From assembly GCA_963676345.2 (NCBI GenBank), contig CAXXTS010000006.1, forward strand, positions 620,001 to 684,000: 64,000 nucleotides of DNA. Direction: 5' to 3'. Source of the stretch: G963665925 sp963676345. GTDB lineage: Bacteria; Bacillota; Clostridia; Peptostreptococcales; Acidaminobacteraceae. The translations under genes were made by a program, and so were the position numbers. Each line of letters opens with the position of its first letter. The stretch's first letter is position 1. The notes under the pieces are model-generated. The model saw nothing but the letters and a program-made list of their open reading frames with translations. It did not search any database and was not told the DNA's origin. This document shows positions 1-7,623 of this stretch, one piece after another.

Positions 1-103
1 CGAGAGTGCAGGTTCAAAATTGACAAAAGCGAATGAATTAGGTGTAGAAACTATGACTGAAGAAGCCTTTGTTGAGCTGGTTGCGTCTTATGAAAACAAA
101 TAG
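1..103 (+). CDS. ligA: NAD-dependent DNA ligase, C-terminal end (partial)
   Basis: An open frame enters from the left edge and stops with TAG at 101-103. The 33 visible residues include GSKLTKANELG and TEEAFVELV, which match the end of the BRCT domain that closes bacterial NAD-dependent DNA ligases (Lys-X-X-Ala-X-X-Leu-Gly followed by an acidic Glu-Glu-Phe motif). LigA seals nicks during replication and repair. Only the C-terminus is visible, so the catalytic domains cannot be checked. An intrinsic terminator follows at 204-239. Confidence 0.8.
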   Translation, partial: ESAGSKLTKANELGVETMTEEAFVELVASYENK

Positions 104-203
104 ATATACCTGTATTCAAAAAGGCAATATTCCTATGTGTATCGAACTCTATTGAATTGAGTTTACACTGATTGAAAAGATGAATATAATGTGAACACCA
201 GTT

Positions 204-239
204 AAACCCTTGTGAATACTTACTTTTACAAGGGTTTTT
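204..239 (+). terminator. Intrinsic terminator after ligA
   Basis: A 10-bp perfect stem (AAACCCTTGT / ACAAGGGTTT) with a 14-nt loop is followed by a T run. It lies 100 bp after the ligase stop codon. Confidence 0.85.
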
Positions 240-417
240 AAGTGCCGATTAAGCCTGAAATATTTTTATATTATGAAAATTCAGAACGAGAAAGTGTAAT
301 TTCTATAATGTTGATTTGATTTAATTCGAACAAGAAGTCGAAAATCGCCTTTGATTGAAAAATGACTGAATCAAAACAAAAACTTGCAAAAAACGATTTC
401 CTGCTACAAAAGCTTGG

Positions 418-432
418 AAATGTCTGAAAATT
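418..432. promoter_or_regulatory. Candidate CodY-binding box upstream of opp
   Basis: The sequence AAATGTCTGAAAATT matches the CodY consensus AATTTTCWGAAAATT at 13 of 15 positions. CodY represses peptide transport genes in many Bacillota when branched-chain amino acids and GTP are plentiful. The site is 190 bp upstream of the promoter candidate, so its role is inferred from context. Confidence 0.35.
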
Positions 433-617
433 CCCCTATATCAATCGATTTCCCAATAAAATGAGGTCTATTATGCTGGAATACAGTAAAATAGTCATTC
501 TAACGATTTTACTTAAAATGGATATATGAACATTCTGTAATAGGACGTTAAAAGGTGTCATATCAACCCTTGTGGAGAATGTTACAATCTTTTAAAAGTT
601 GTACAACGCTAGAAACG

Positions 618-646
618 TTGAAAATTAGCCAAATTCACGGTATATT
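618..646 (+). promoter_or_regulatory. Candidate sigma-A promoter of the opp operon
   Basis: TTGAAA (618-623) and TATATT (641-646) are separated by exactly 17 nt. This is the best promoter-like pair between the ligA terminator and the first opp gene. Confidence 0.4.
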
Positions 647-892
647 AAGTATATGTAAAACGCATGCCGCTCTATATATTATGTACTTTCTTGAATGTTA
701 AAATATCATTAATATTTCTTTTGTCGAAATGCAGAGTTTATTACGTGAATGAAATCGGTTTGAATACCGAGAATAATTCAAGTTCTACTTAAGAAAGTTG
801 CATTTTGATCTGTATTATACGAAATGATCCTTATCAAGAAAGTTCTTACTATTTAATAAGAGGGCAAAAAAAACTGAAAGGGGTGTGGCGAT

Positions 893-1816
893 TTGGCAAG
901 ATATACTCTGCGTCGGGTTGTGTCTATGCTGATTACGCTGTGGTTCGTCGTTACTATTACATTCTTCCTTATGCATTCAATTCCGGGCGGTCCGTTCGAT
1001 TTGAATGAGAAGGCGTTACCACCACAGGTACTTGAAGCGCTGAATGAAAAGTATCATCTTAACGATCCACTGTACAAACAGTATTTTGATTATTTAAAAG
1101 GTGTAGCAACATTTGAACTTGGTCCTTCTTTCTCAAGACCGGGGATTACAGTTAACCAACTTATTGAACAAGGGTTCCCAGTTTCTGCGAGACTTGGTGG
1201 ACTAGCGGCACTGGTTGTTATTATTGTCGGGGTGCCTGTTGGTATCGTTTCGGCATTAAAACAGAATAAGTGGGAGGATTACCTCGTAACCATCTTTGCA
1301 ACTTTGGGGGTTGCGGTTCCAGGTTTTGTACTTGGTACACTGATTGTGTATGTTTTCAGTGCTCGACTTGACGTACTCCCAGCATACGGACTTGATACAT
1401 GGAAGCATTATATTGGACCAGTTATTACATTAAGTGGTTTCTCGCTGGCATTTGTATCAAGACTAACAAGATCATCACTGCTTGAGGTAATGCAGCAGGA
1501 TTACATTCGTACAGCACGTGCGAAGGGTCTTCCTGAATTAACAGTTATTTTCAAGCATGCTCTTAAAAACTCTCTAATCCCAGTTGTAACTTACATGGGT
1601 CCAATGATTGCGGCTATTATGACAGGTTCTTTTGTAACGGAAAAGATATTTGCTGTTCCTGGAATGGGCCGTCACTTCGTTGAATCAGTAGGTAACCGTG
1701 ACTACACAGTACTGCTTGGGACAACAATTTTCTATGCGGCATTTGCAATATTCATGATTTTCCTTGTAGATATCGCGTACGGACTGATTGATCCAAGAAT
1801 CAAACTAGGAGATTAG
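893..1816 (+). CDS. oppB: Oligopeptide ABC transporter permease OppB
   Basis: This 307-residue inner permease belongs to the DppB/OppB family (binding-protein-dependent transport inner membrane component). It starts MARYTLRR, followed at once by a membrane segment ending in the family motif PGGPF, and carries the EAA-type loop near residues 195-220 (DYIRTARAKGLPE...FKHALKNSLIPV) that contacts the ATPases. The start is TTG at 893, with AAAGGGG about nine bases upstream. OppB and OppC form the channel. The gene opens a tightly packed oppBCDF unit; oppC starts 10 bp after its stop. Confidence 0.93.
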   Translation: MARYTLRRVVSMLITLWFVVTITFFLMHSIPGGPFDLNEKALPPQVLEALNEKYHLNDPLYKQYFDYLKGVATFELGPSFSRPGITVNQLIEQGFPVSARLGGLAALVVIIVGVPVGIVSALKQNKWEDYLVTIFATLGVAVPGFVLGTLIVYVFSARLDVLPAYGLDTWKHYIGPVITLSGFSLAFVSRLTRSSLLEVMQQDYIRTARAKGLPELTVIFKHALKNSLIPVVTYMGPMIAAIMTGSFVTEKIFAVPGMGRHFVESVGNRDYTVLLGTTIFYAAFAIFMIFLVDIAYGLIDPRIKLGD

Positions 1817-1826
1817 GAGGTTGACC

Positions 1827-3026
1827 ATGACGACTGAAAATATCGTTATATCAAAAGATATGTGGGAGAAGGTCGACACTTCTACCCTACAGAGTGACGT
1901 CATTGCCAGACCAAGTATGACTTACTGGCAAGATGCGTGGAGAAGACTAAAGCAGAACAAGCTTTCTATGATTGGTCTGATCACGATAATTATACTTACA
2001 TCTTTAGCAGTATTCGGTCCAATAATGTCTGCATATGAATATTCAGACCAGGATTTATCTATGTCGGGTCTACCGCCAAGATTCGAATACTACGAAGTTG
2101 GAGATACACAAATTTACCTTCATAAAGAGTATAGAATTTATGAAGTGAAAGACGGCGAGTTCATTCAGTCACTTCCTAAGAAGAAGGAAGACATGATGAA
2201 CCGTCAAAGAATCTACGAAGTAAACGGACAAGATGTTGTCGTAGATTACAGCTTTGCTGCAAAGGCGAAGAAGTCAAATGATCCGAATGCTAAGAAGTTT
2301 GAACTTCGAGTAGGAGATCAAGTGCTTCAACCAGCTGGCAAGTCAATGAACAAGTCATACTGGTTCGGTACAGATGCACTGGGTCGTGACCTTTATGTAC
2401 GTGTTCTCTTTGGTGCAAGAATCTCTCTGACTGTTGCCCTTGTTGCTACAGTGGTTCAGTTCTTCATCGGTGTACTTTACGGTGGTATTTCAGGTTACCT
2501 GGGTGGCCGTGCAGATAATATCATGATGCGTATCGTTGATATTATTGCAACAATTCCACTGCTACTATATGTAATTCTTCTGATGGTTGTATTTGGCTCT
2601 GGTCTTAAAACAATCATTATCGCAATCGGTTCGGTATACTGGGTACGTATGGCACGTCTTGTACGTGGTCAGGTACTATCCATTAAAGAGCAGGAATATG
2701 TAATGGCAGCTCAAACACTGGGTGCATCTACATGGAGAATCATGGTACGTCACCTGATTCCAAATGCAATGGGTCCAATCATTGTATCGCTGGCAATGAC
2801 AATTCCAAATGCAATCTTTACAGAGTCATTCCTTTCATTCATCGGCCTTGGTGTTTCTGCACCGATGGCATCATGGGGTACTCTGGCTTCCGATTCGCTA
2901 GGTGGCCTTAGAACATATGCTTACCAGCTGTTCTATCCATCGCTGTTTATCTCATTAACAGTACTGGCGTTTAACTTCCTAGGCGATGGCCTGCGCGATG
3001 CGCTGGACCCACGACTACGTAAATAG
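1827..3026 (+). CDS. oppC: Oligopeptide ABC transporter permease OppC with an extended extracytoplasmic loop
   Basis: This 399-residue DppC-type permease pairs with OppB. I place the start at ATG 1827 because GGAGG ends at 1820; an in-frame TTG at 1821 would touch the Shine-Dalgarno. The family motif SYWFGTDALGRDLYVRVLFGARISL lies near residues 175-195, and the EAA loop (EYVMAAQTLGASTWRIMVRHLIPNA) near 290-315. Usual OppC proteins have about 300 residues. The extra roughly 100 residues form a hydrophilic, lysine-rich insertion between the first membrane helix (about 45-65) and the conserved core. Such long loops occur in some clostridial OppC proteins; their function is unknown to me. Confidence 0.92.
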   Translation: MTTENIVISKDMWEKVDTSTLQSDVIARPSMTYWQDAWRRLKQNKLSMIGLITIIILTSLAVFGPIMSAYEYSDQDLSMSGLPPRFEYYEVGDTQIYLHKEYRIYEVKDGEFIQSLPKKKEDMMNRQRIYEVNGQDVVVDYSFAAKAKKSNDPNAKKFELRVGDQVLQPAGKSMNKSYWFGTDALGRDLYVRVLFGARISLTVALVATVVQFFIGVLYGGISGYLGGRADNIMMRIVDIIATIPLLLYVILLMVVFGSGLKTIIIAIGSVYWVRMARLVRGQVLSIKEQEYVMAAQTLGASTWRIMVRHLIPNAMGPIIVSLAMTIPNAIFTESFLSFIGLGVSAPMASWGTLASDSLGGLRTYAYQLFYPSLFISLTVLAFNFLGDGLRDALDPRLRK

Positions 3027-3042
3027 AAAGGAGTTTGTATTA

Positions 3043-4065
3043 ATGAGTGAAAAAATGTTAGATGTAAAAAACATGAAAACTTCCTTCTATACACACGTTG
3101 GTGAAGTTCAAGCGGTACGTGGTGTAAGCTTTAGTCTGGAAAAAGGCGAAGCGCTAGGCATTGTAGGTGAATCTGGTTCAGGTAAATCAGTAACATCTAT
3201 GTCGGTTATGCAGCTTCTACAGTACCCAGGTAAAGTTAAAGAAGGCGAAATTATCTTTAAGGGTGAGGACATCCTTAAAAAAGATAAAAAAGAAATGATG
3301 AACATTCGCGGTGATGAAATCGCAATGATCTTCCAGGATCCAATGACATCACTGAATCCTGTATATAAAATTGGTGATCAGATTATGGAGGCGATTATTC
3401 GTCATCAGGGTCTTAATAAAGCACAGGCGCGTGAAAAGGCGATTGATATGCTTCGTCTGGTAGGTATACCTTCTCCTGAAGAGCGTGTAGACAACTACCC
3501 GCATGAGTTCTCAGGCGGTATGCGTCAGCGTGCTATGATTGCCATTGCACTTTCATGTGAGCCTGATCTGCTTATTGCAGATGAGCCTACAACAGCACTT
3601 GATGTTACAATTCAGGCTCAGATCCTTGAACTTCTTAAAGAGCTGAGTGAGAAAATTGACACTTCAATTATCCTGATTACCCATGACCTTGGCGTTGTTG
3701 CAGATGTATGTTCTAAAATCTGTGTAATGTATGGTGGTCTGATTATGGAGGAAGGGACATCAGAAGAAATCTTCTATGAGCCAATGCATCCATATACAAT
3801 GGGTCTTCTAAAATCGATTCCGCGTATGGACGAGGAAAGTGAAAATCAAAGACTGATTCCAATTCCTGGTTCACCACCGGATATGATTAAGCCGCCGGTA
3901 GGCTGTCCGTTTGCAGCGCGTTGCCCATATACAATGAAAATTTGTATGGAAAAAATGCCTGGCTACATTACGACAGAGACTGGTCATAGAGCAATGTGCT
4001 GGCTAAATCATAAAGATGCGCCAGAGGTTCAAGTTGACACAGGTGTGAAGCGAGGTGTTAAGTAA
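3043..4065 (+). CDS. oppD: Oligopeptide ABC transporter ATPase OppD
   Basis: This 340-residue ATP-binding subunit carries Walker A GESGSGKS, the Q-loop FQDPMTSLNP, the ABC signature FSGGMRQR, Walker B LLIADEPTTALDV and the switch HD in LITHDLGVV. The C-terminal oligopeptide/dipeptide extension has the cysteine-rich GCPFAARCPY that binds a 4Fe-4S cluster in some members. The start is ATG 3043, with AAAGGAG at 3027-3033. The stop overlaps the oppF start by one base (TAATG), so the two ATPases are probably translationally coupled. Confidence 0.94.
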   Translation: MSEKMLDVKNMKTSFYTHVGEVQAVRGVSFSLEKGEALGIVGESGSGKSVTSMSVMQLLQYPGKVKEGEIIFKGEDILKKDKKEMMNIRGDEIAMIFQDPMTSLNPVYKIGDQIMEAIIRHQGLNKAQAREKAIDMLRLVGIPSPEERVDNYPHEFSGGMRQRAMIAIALSCEPDLLIADEPTTALDVTIQAQILELLKELSEKIDTSIILITHDLGVVADVCSKICVMYGGLIMEEGTSEEIFYEPMHPYTMGLLKSIPRMDEESENQRLIPIPGSPPDMIKPPVGCPFAARCPYTMKICMEKMPGYITTETGHRAMCWLNHKDAPEVQVDTGVKRGVK

Positions 4066-5060
4066 TGGAAAAAAAGCAAGATGTATTACTGGAGGTTAAA
4101 AACCTTAAGAAGTACTTCCCAATCACACATGGTCTTCTTGGAAACAAGAAAAAGTATGTAAAGGCCGTGGATGATGTGACCTTTACTATAAATCGTGGAG
4201 AGACACTAGGGCTTGTTGGGGAGTCTGGTTGCGGTAAGTCGACAACTGGCCGTACCCTGATTCGTCTATATGAAGTTACTGATGGCGATATCATTTACGA
4301 TGGAACAAACATTTCTACATTAAGTGAAAATGAAATGCGTCCATTCAGAAAGAAAATTCAGATGATTTTCCAGGATCCATATGCGTCTCTTAATACGCGT
4401 ATGACTGTTGGTGATATCATCGGTGAGCCGCTTGATATTCATGGTCTGGCAACAGGCGAAGAGCGTCAAAGAATCATTTGGGATCTTCTAGAACGCGTTG
4501 GTCTGAATAAAGACCATGCCAATAGATATCCACATGAATTCTCTGGTGGACAGCGTCAGCGTATTGGTATTGCGCGTGCGCTTGCGGTTAATCCGGAGTT
4601 CATTATCTGTGACGAGCCTATTTCGGCACTGGACGTATCTATCCAGGCACAGGTTGTAAATATGCTTCAAGACCTTCAGGAAGAGCTGGGACTGACATAC
4701 CTGTTCATTGCCCATGACCTTTCTATGGTTAAATATATTTCTGATAGAATCGGTGTTATGTATCTTGGTAAACTTGTTGAAATTGCTGATGCAGACAAGC
4801 TTTATGATACACCTCAGCATCCGTATTCACAGGCACTTCTATCTGCGATCCCAATTCCGGATCCGGACATTATGAAGACTGCTGAACGTATTATCCTTGA
4901 AGGGGATGTGCCTTCACCTCTTAACCCACCAAGCGGTTGCAGATTCAGAACGCGTTGTCGTTATGCATTTGACCGTTGTGCTTCAGAAGAACCAGCACTG
5001 CAAGATGTTGGCGATGGGCACTGGGTATCTTGTCACCTGATGGACGAAAAAAATAAATAG
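4065..5060 (+). CDS. oppF: Oligopeptide ABC transporter ATPase OppF
   Basis: This 331-residue partner of OppD has Walker A GESGCGKS, the Q-loop FQDPYASLN, the signature FSGGQRQR, Walker B FIICDEPISALDV and the switch histidine in IAHDLSMV. The C-terminal extension has the family motif PSGCRFRTRCRYAFDRC. OppD and OppF power peptide import as a heterodimer. The start codon overlaps the oppD stop. An unusual pair of hairpins separates this gene from oppA. Confidence 0.94.
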   Translation: MEKKQDVLLEVKNLKKYFPITHGLLGNKKKYVKAVDDVTFTINRGETLGLVGESGCGKSTTGRTLIRLYEVTDGDIIYDGTNISTLSENEMRPFRKKIQMIFQDPYASLNTRMTVGDIIGEPLDIHGLATGEERQRIIWDLLERVGLNKDHANRYPHEFSGGQRQRIGIARALAVNPEFIICDEPISALDVSIQAQVVNMLQDLQEELGLTYLFIAHDLSMVKYISDRIGVMYLGKLVEIADADKLYDTPQHPYSQALLSAIPIPDPDIMKTAERIILEGDVPSPLNPPSGCRFRTRCRYAFDRCASEEPALQDVGDGHWVSCHLMDEKNK

Positions 5061-5063
5061 AGT

Positions 5064-5147
5064 TCCACAGGTGCTTTCAGCTGACCAGCTGAAATAAAAA
5101 TAATATATACACAGGTGGGACGTGGAGTACCACCTGTGCGTATATAT
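5064..5147 (+). promoter_or_regulatory. Competing hairpins between oppF and oppA
   Basis: A short inverted repeat (TTTCAGCTG/CAGCTGAAA, 5075-5094) is followed by a stronger hairpin whose arms are 5110-5118 (CACAGGTGG) and 5130-5138 (CCACCTGTG), extended by an AT stem. A second copy of CACAGGTG lies at 5066-5073 and could pair with the same right arm. No good T run follows, so this looks like an mRNA processing, stability or attenuation structure that sets the ratio of oppA to oppBCDF. Confidence 0.5.
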
Positions 5148-5192
5148 AAAAAACTTACAGGCGTAAGTATTATAACAATGGAGGGGATTAAT

Positions 5193-6839
5193 TTGATTAA
5201 AAAGAGTTTATCTCTACTGCTTGTACTCATGATGGTGATTGGATCACTAGCAGGTTGTTCTTCACCAGCTGAAGAAACTGCACCAGCATCTGATGCTACT
5301 GAGTCAACAGAAGAGAACACAACTGAAGGAACTACTGAGACTGCTTCTGACGTTGAACAAGTACTTTACTGGAACGTTGGTTCTGAGCCAAAAACACTTG
5401 ACCCAGGTCTAAATGCTGCTAATGATGGCGGTAACGTAATCAACAACATGTTTGAAGGTCTGATGCGTGAAGTTGATGGTCAGATTCAGCCAGGTATTGC
5501 TGAAAGTTACACAGTAAGTGATGATCAATTGGTATACACTTTCACAATCCGTGAAGGTGCACTATGGTCAGACGGACAAGCAATTACTGCAAATGATTTC
5601 GAATACTCATGGAACCGTGTTCTAGATCCAGAAACAGCTTCTGAGTACTCTTGGATCTTTGATGAAGCTAATGTAGATTCATTCAAGGCACTAGACGAGA
5701 GAACATTTGAAGTAACACTGAAAGCGCCAGCGCCTTACTTCCTAGGTCTGACTGCTTTCTACACATTCTTCCCAGTACGTCAAGACGCAGTAGAAGCTGG
5801 CGCTGACGGTGCATGGGCAGTAGATCCTGCAAAATCTATCGTTAATGGTCCTTTCATGCTTGAAAGCTACCGTAATGGCGACAGAATGGTTCTTGTTAAG
5901 AATCCTAATTACTGGAGAGCTGACATGGTTAAACTTGAGAGAATCGAAGGTCTTATGATTGTAGACCAAGCGACAGCTCTTACAGGTTACGAATCAGGTC
6001 AAATTCAAGTAATTGATGATATGCCAACAGCAGAAATTCCAAGACTACTTGCGGAAGATCCAACATTCATGATCATGCCACAAGATGGTGTATACTACTA
6101 TGCACTGAACACAAAAGTTGCGCCTATGGACAATGAAAAAGTACGTCGTGCTCTAATTCTAGCAATCGACCGTACTGCAATCGTTGAAACTGTAACTAAA
6201 GGCGGACAGATTCCTGCAACAAACATGGTATCTCAAGCATCAAGAGACGAAGCTGGTGAAGTATTCTCTATGAGAGCTGGCGACTACGGTATTCCTGTAG
6301 ACGGTTCTGGTGTTGAAGAAGCTCAGCAACTTCTTGCTGATGCTGGTTACCCAAATGGCGAAGGATTCCCATCACTTGAAATCATGTACAACACTTCTGA
6401 AAGTCACAAGGCTATCGCAGAAGCAATTCAAGAAATGTGGAAGCAAAACCTGAACATTGACGTTACACTAACGAATCAAGAATGGGCAGTATTCCAAGAT
6501 ACACGTAAGCAAGGTAACTTCCAAATTGCACGTTCTGGTTGGATTGGAGATTACTCTGACCCAATGACTTACCTAGGTATGTTTGTATCAGGTTCTCCAA
6601 TGAACTACTCTCGTTGGGAAAACCCAGAATACGATGCACTGCTAGAAGCTGCTAAGATGCAAGCACCAGCAGAGCGTTTTGCTTCACTTGAAGGTGCACT
6701 TGATATGGTAATGGAAGGTTCAGCTTACATGCCAATCTACTACTACACAGATCCAATCATGGTTTCTGAAACACTTTCAAACTGGGAGAAAACAACACGT
6801 AATACGTGGTTCTTCGGTTTCGCTGAAATGGTAGAATAA
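5193..6839 (+). CDS. oppA: Oligopeptide-binding lipoprotein OppA, first copy
   Basis: This 548-residue solute-binding protein belongs to SBP family 5. The start is TTG 5193, since GGAGGGG at 5180-5186 sits six bases upstream; the in-frame ATG at 5178 overlaps the Shine-Dalgarno. A lipoprotein signal (IKKSLSLLLVLMMVIGSLAGC) places the mature Cys at about residue 22, followed by an acidic Ser/Thr/Glu linker. The body has family motifs such as VLYWNVGSEPKTLDPG and YTFTIREGALWSDGQ. It captures peptides outside the membrane and delivers them to OppBCDF. Codon use is strongly biased (GGT, CGT, GTA), suggesting high expression. A terminator follows. Confidence 0.93.
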   Translation: MIKKSLSLLLVLMMVIGSLAGCSSPAEETAPASDATESTEENTTEGTTETASDVEQVLYWNVGSEPKTLDPGLNAANDGGNVINNMFEGLMREVDGQIQPGIAESYTVSDDQLVYTFTIREGALWSDGQAITANDFEYSWNRVLDPETASEYSWIFDEANVDSFKALDERTFEVTLKAPAPYFLGLTAFYTFFPVRQDAVEAGADGAWAVDPAKSIVNGPFMLESYRNGDRMVLVKNPNYWRADMVKLERIEGLMIVDQATALTGYESGQIQVIDDMPTAEIPRLLAEDPTFMIMPQDGVYYYALNTKVAPMDNEKVRRALILAIDRTAIVETVTKGGQIPATNMVSQASRDEAGEVFSMRAGDYGIPVDGSGVEEAQQLLADAGYPNGEGFPSLEIMYNTSESHKAIAEAIQEMWKQNLNIDVTLTNQEWAVFQDTRKQGNFQIARSGWIGDYSDPMTYLGMFVSGSPMNYSRWENPEYDALLEAAKMQAPAERFASLEGALDMVMEGSAYMPIYYYTDPIMVSETLSNWEKTTRNTWFFGFAEMVE

Positions 6840-6873
6840 TAAAGAGTACACTTAATACTCAACATATAGAGAG

Positions 6874-6899
6874 AGCTGTCCTGATGGGCAGCTTTTTTC
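6874..6899 (+). terminator. Terminator after first oppA
   Basis: An 8-bp stem (AGCTGTCC/GGGCAGCT, one G-T wobble) with a TGAT loop is followed by six T residues, 35 bp after the stop codon. Confidence 0.85.
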
Positions 6900-6910
6900 T
6901 TGCGAAAAAG

Positions 6911-7175
6911 ACAAAGAACAGCATAAATGCGTTGAAGTGCCTACAGTTTAGCCGATAGGATTAACTGTAGGCACTTCAACGCATTTATATTGGGCGCGAC
7001 TAGCGACCAGGGCAACCCGAGGTTGCACGGTGCTGTTCCCTGGTTATCAAAATAACGCGACTAGCGACCAGGGCAACCCGAGGTTGCACGGTGCTGTTCT
7101 TTGTTTATCAAGATAACGCGACTAGCGACCTGACAAAATAGAAGCTGTACGGTCTTGTTCTCTGGCTTACAAATT
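6911..7175 (+). repeat. Dispersed palindromic repeat element, locus A
   Basis: Two perfect 26-bp arms (6923-6948 and 6963-6988) flank a 14-nt loop. They are followed by tandem 61-bp units, each beginning GCGACTAGCGACC and containing the small hairpin GCAACC-CGA-GGTTGC. Two units are intact (from 6996 and 7057) and a third (from 7118) is degenerate. Outer 12-bp complementary ends (ACAAAGAACAGC at 6911-6922 and GCTGTTCTTTGT at 7093-7104) close the first two units into one fold. Related copies are at 12991, 37601 and 45165. No protein is encoded. Confidence 0.85.
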
Positions 7176-7428
7176 TACATATAGGCAAAATAGGTGACTT
7201 TCCATAAAAATTTCATGTTTATATAAATAACTGCTTAGACGTTAAGAAAAGGGGTAAAAACGAACCGTTGGCGAAAATACATCATAGGTATTTCTAACGA
7301 TAAAATTTACCTTTGACCAGATTCTGAAAAAGGCATATAAGCCCAAATGAAAGGTGATAATTTAGTAATAATTTATTGGTGAAAACCTTTAAATATTAAC
7401 ATTTTTTAATATTCCCAAAATTCAGCAA

Positions 7429-7463
7429 GGAAAATTGATTTTCCATGCAGAATATATTATAAT
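7429..7463 (+). promoter_or_regulatory. Promoter of second oppA with overlapping operator-like palindrome
   Basis: TTGATT (7435-7440) and TATAAT (7458-7463) are 17 nt apart. The palindrome GGAAAAT-TG-ATTTTCC (7429-7444) covers the -35 box and contains CodY-type half sites (GAAAAT/ATTTTC). A repressor bound there would block RNA polymerase. The promoter is clear; the identity of the repressor is inference. Confidence 0.6.
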
Positions 7464-7623
7464 ACGATTAAGATTCGCTAATATTTATTTCTATTTATAC
7501 ATATTATATTAAAAATAGTTAATAAATTGATATATTCGTGTAAGGAGACTCGCATCGCTTTTTACATGTGTATATATTTTTATGTCCTATGGACAAAAGT
7601 TAAAGACAATGGAGGGGATTGAA

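Larger units (their letters stand above)
104..892. other. Long AT-rich intergenic region before the opp operon
   Basis: No gene is visible in these 789 bases. The region holds the ligA terminator (204-239), a CodY-like box (418-432) and a promoter-like pair (618-646). A second, weaker CodY-like match lies on the opposite strand around 270-290. The 5' leader after the promoter would be about 240 nt; I see no known riboswitch in it. Confidence 0.6.

Noticed and set aside
6911..7175. Integron attC sites or an insertion sequence end
   Set aside because: There is no attC core (GTTRRRY), no integrase, no transposase and no target-site duplication that I can see.
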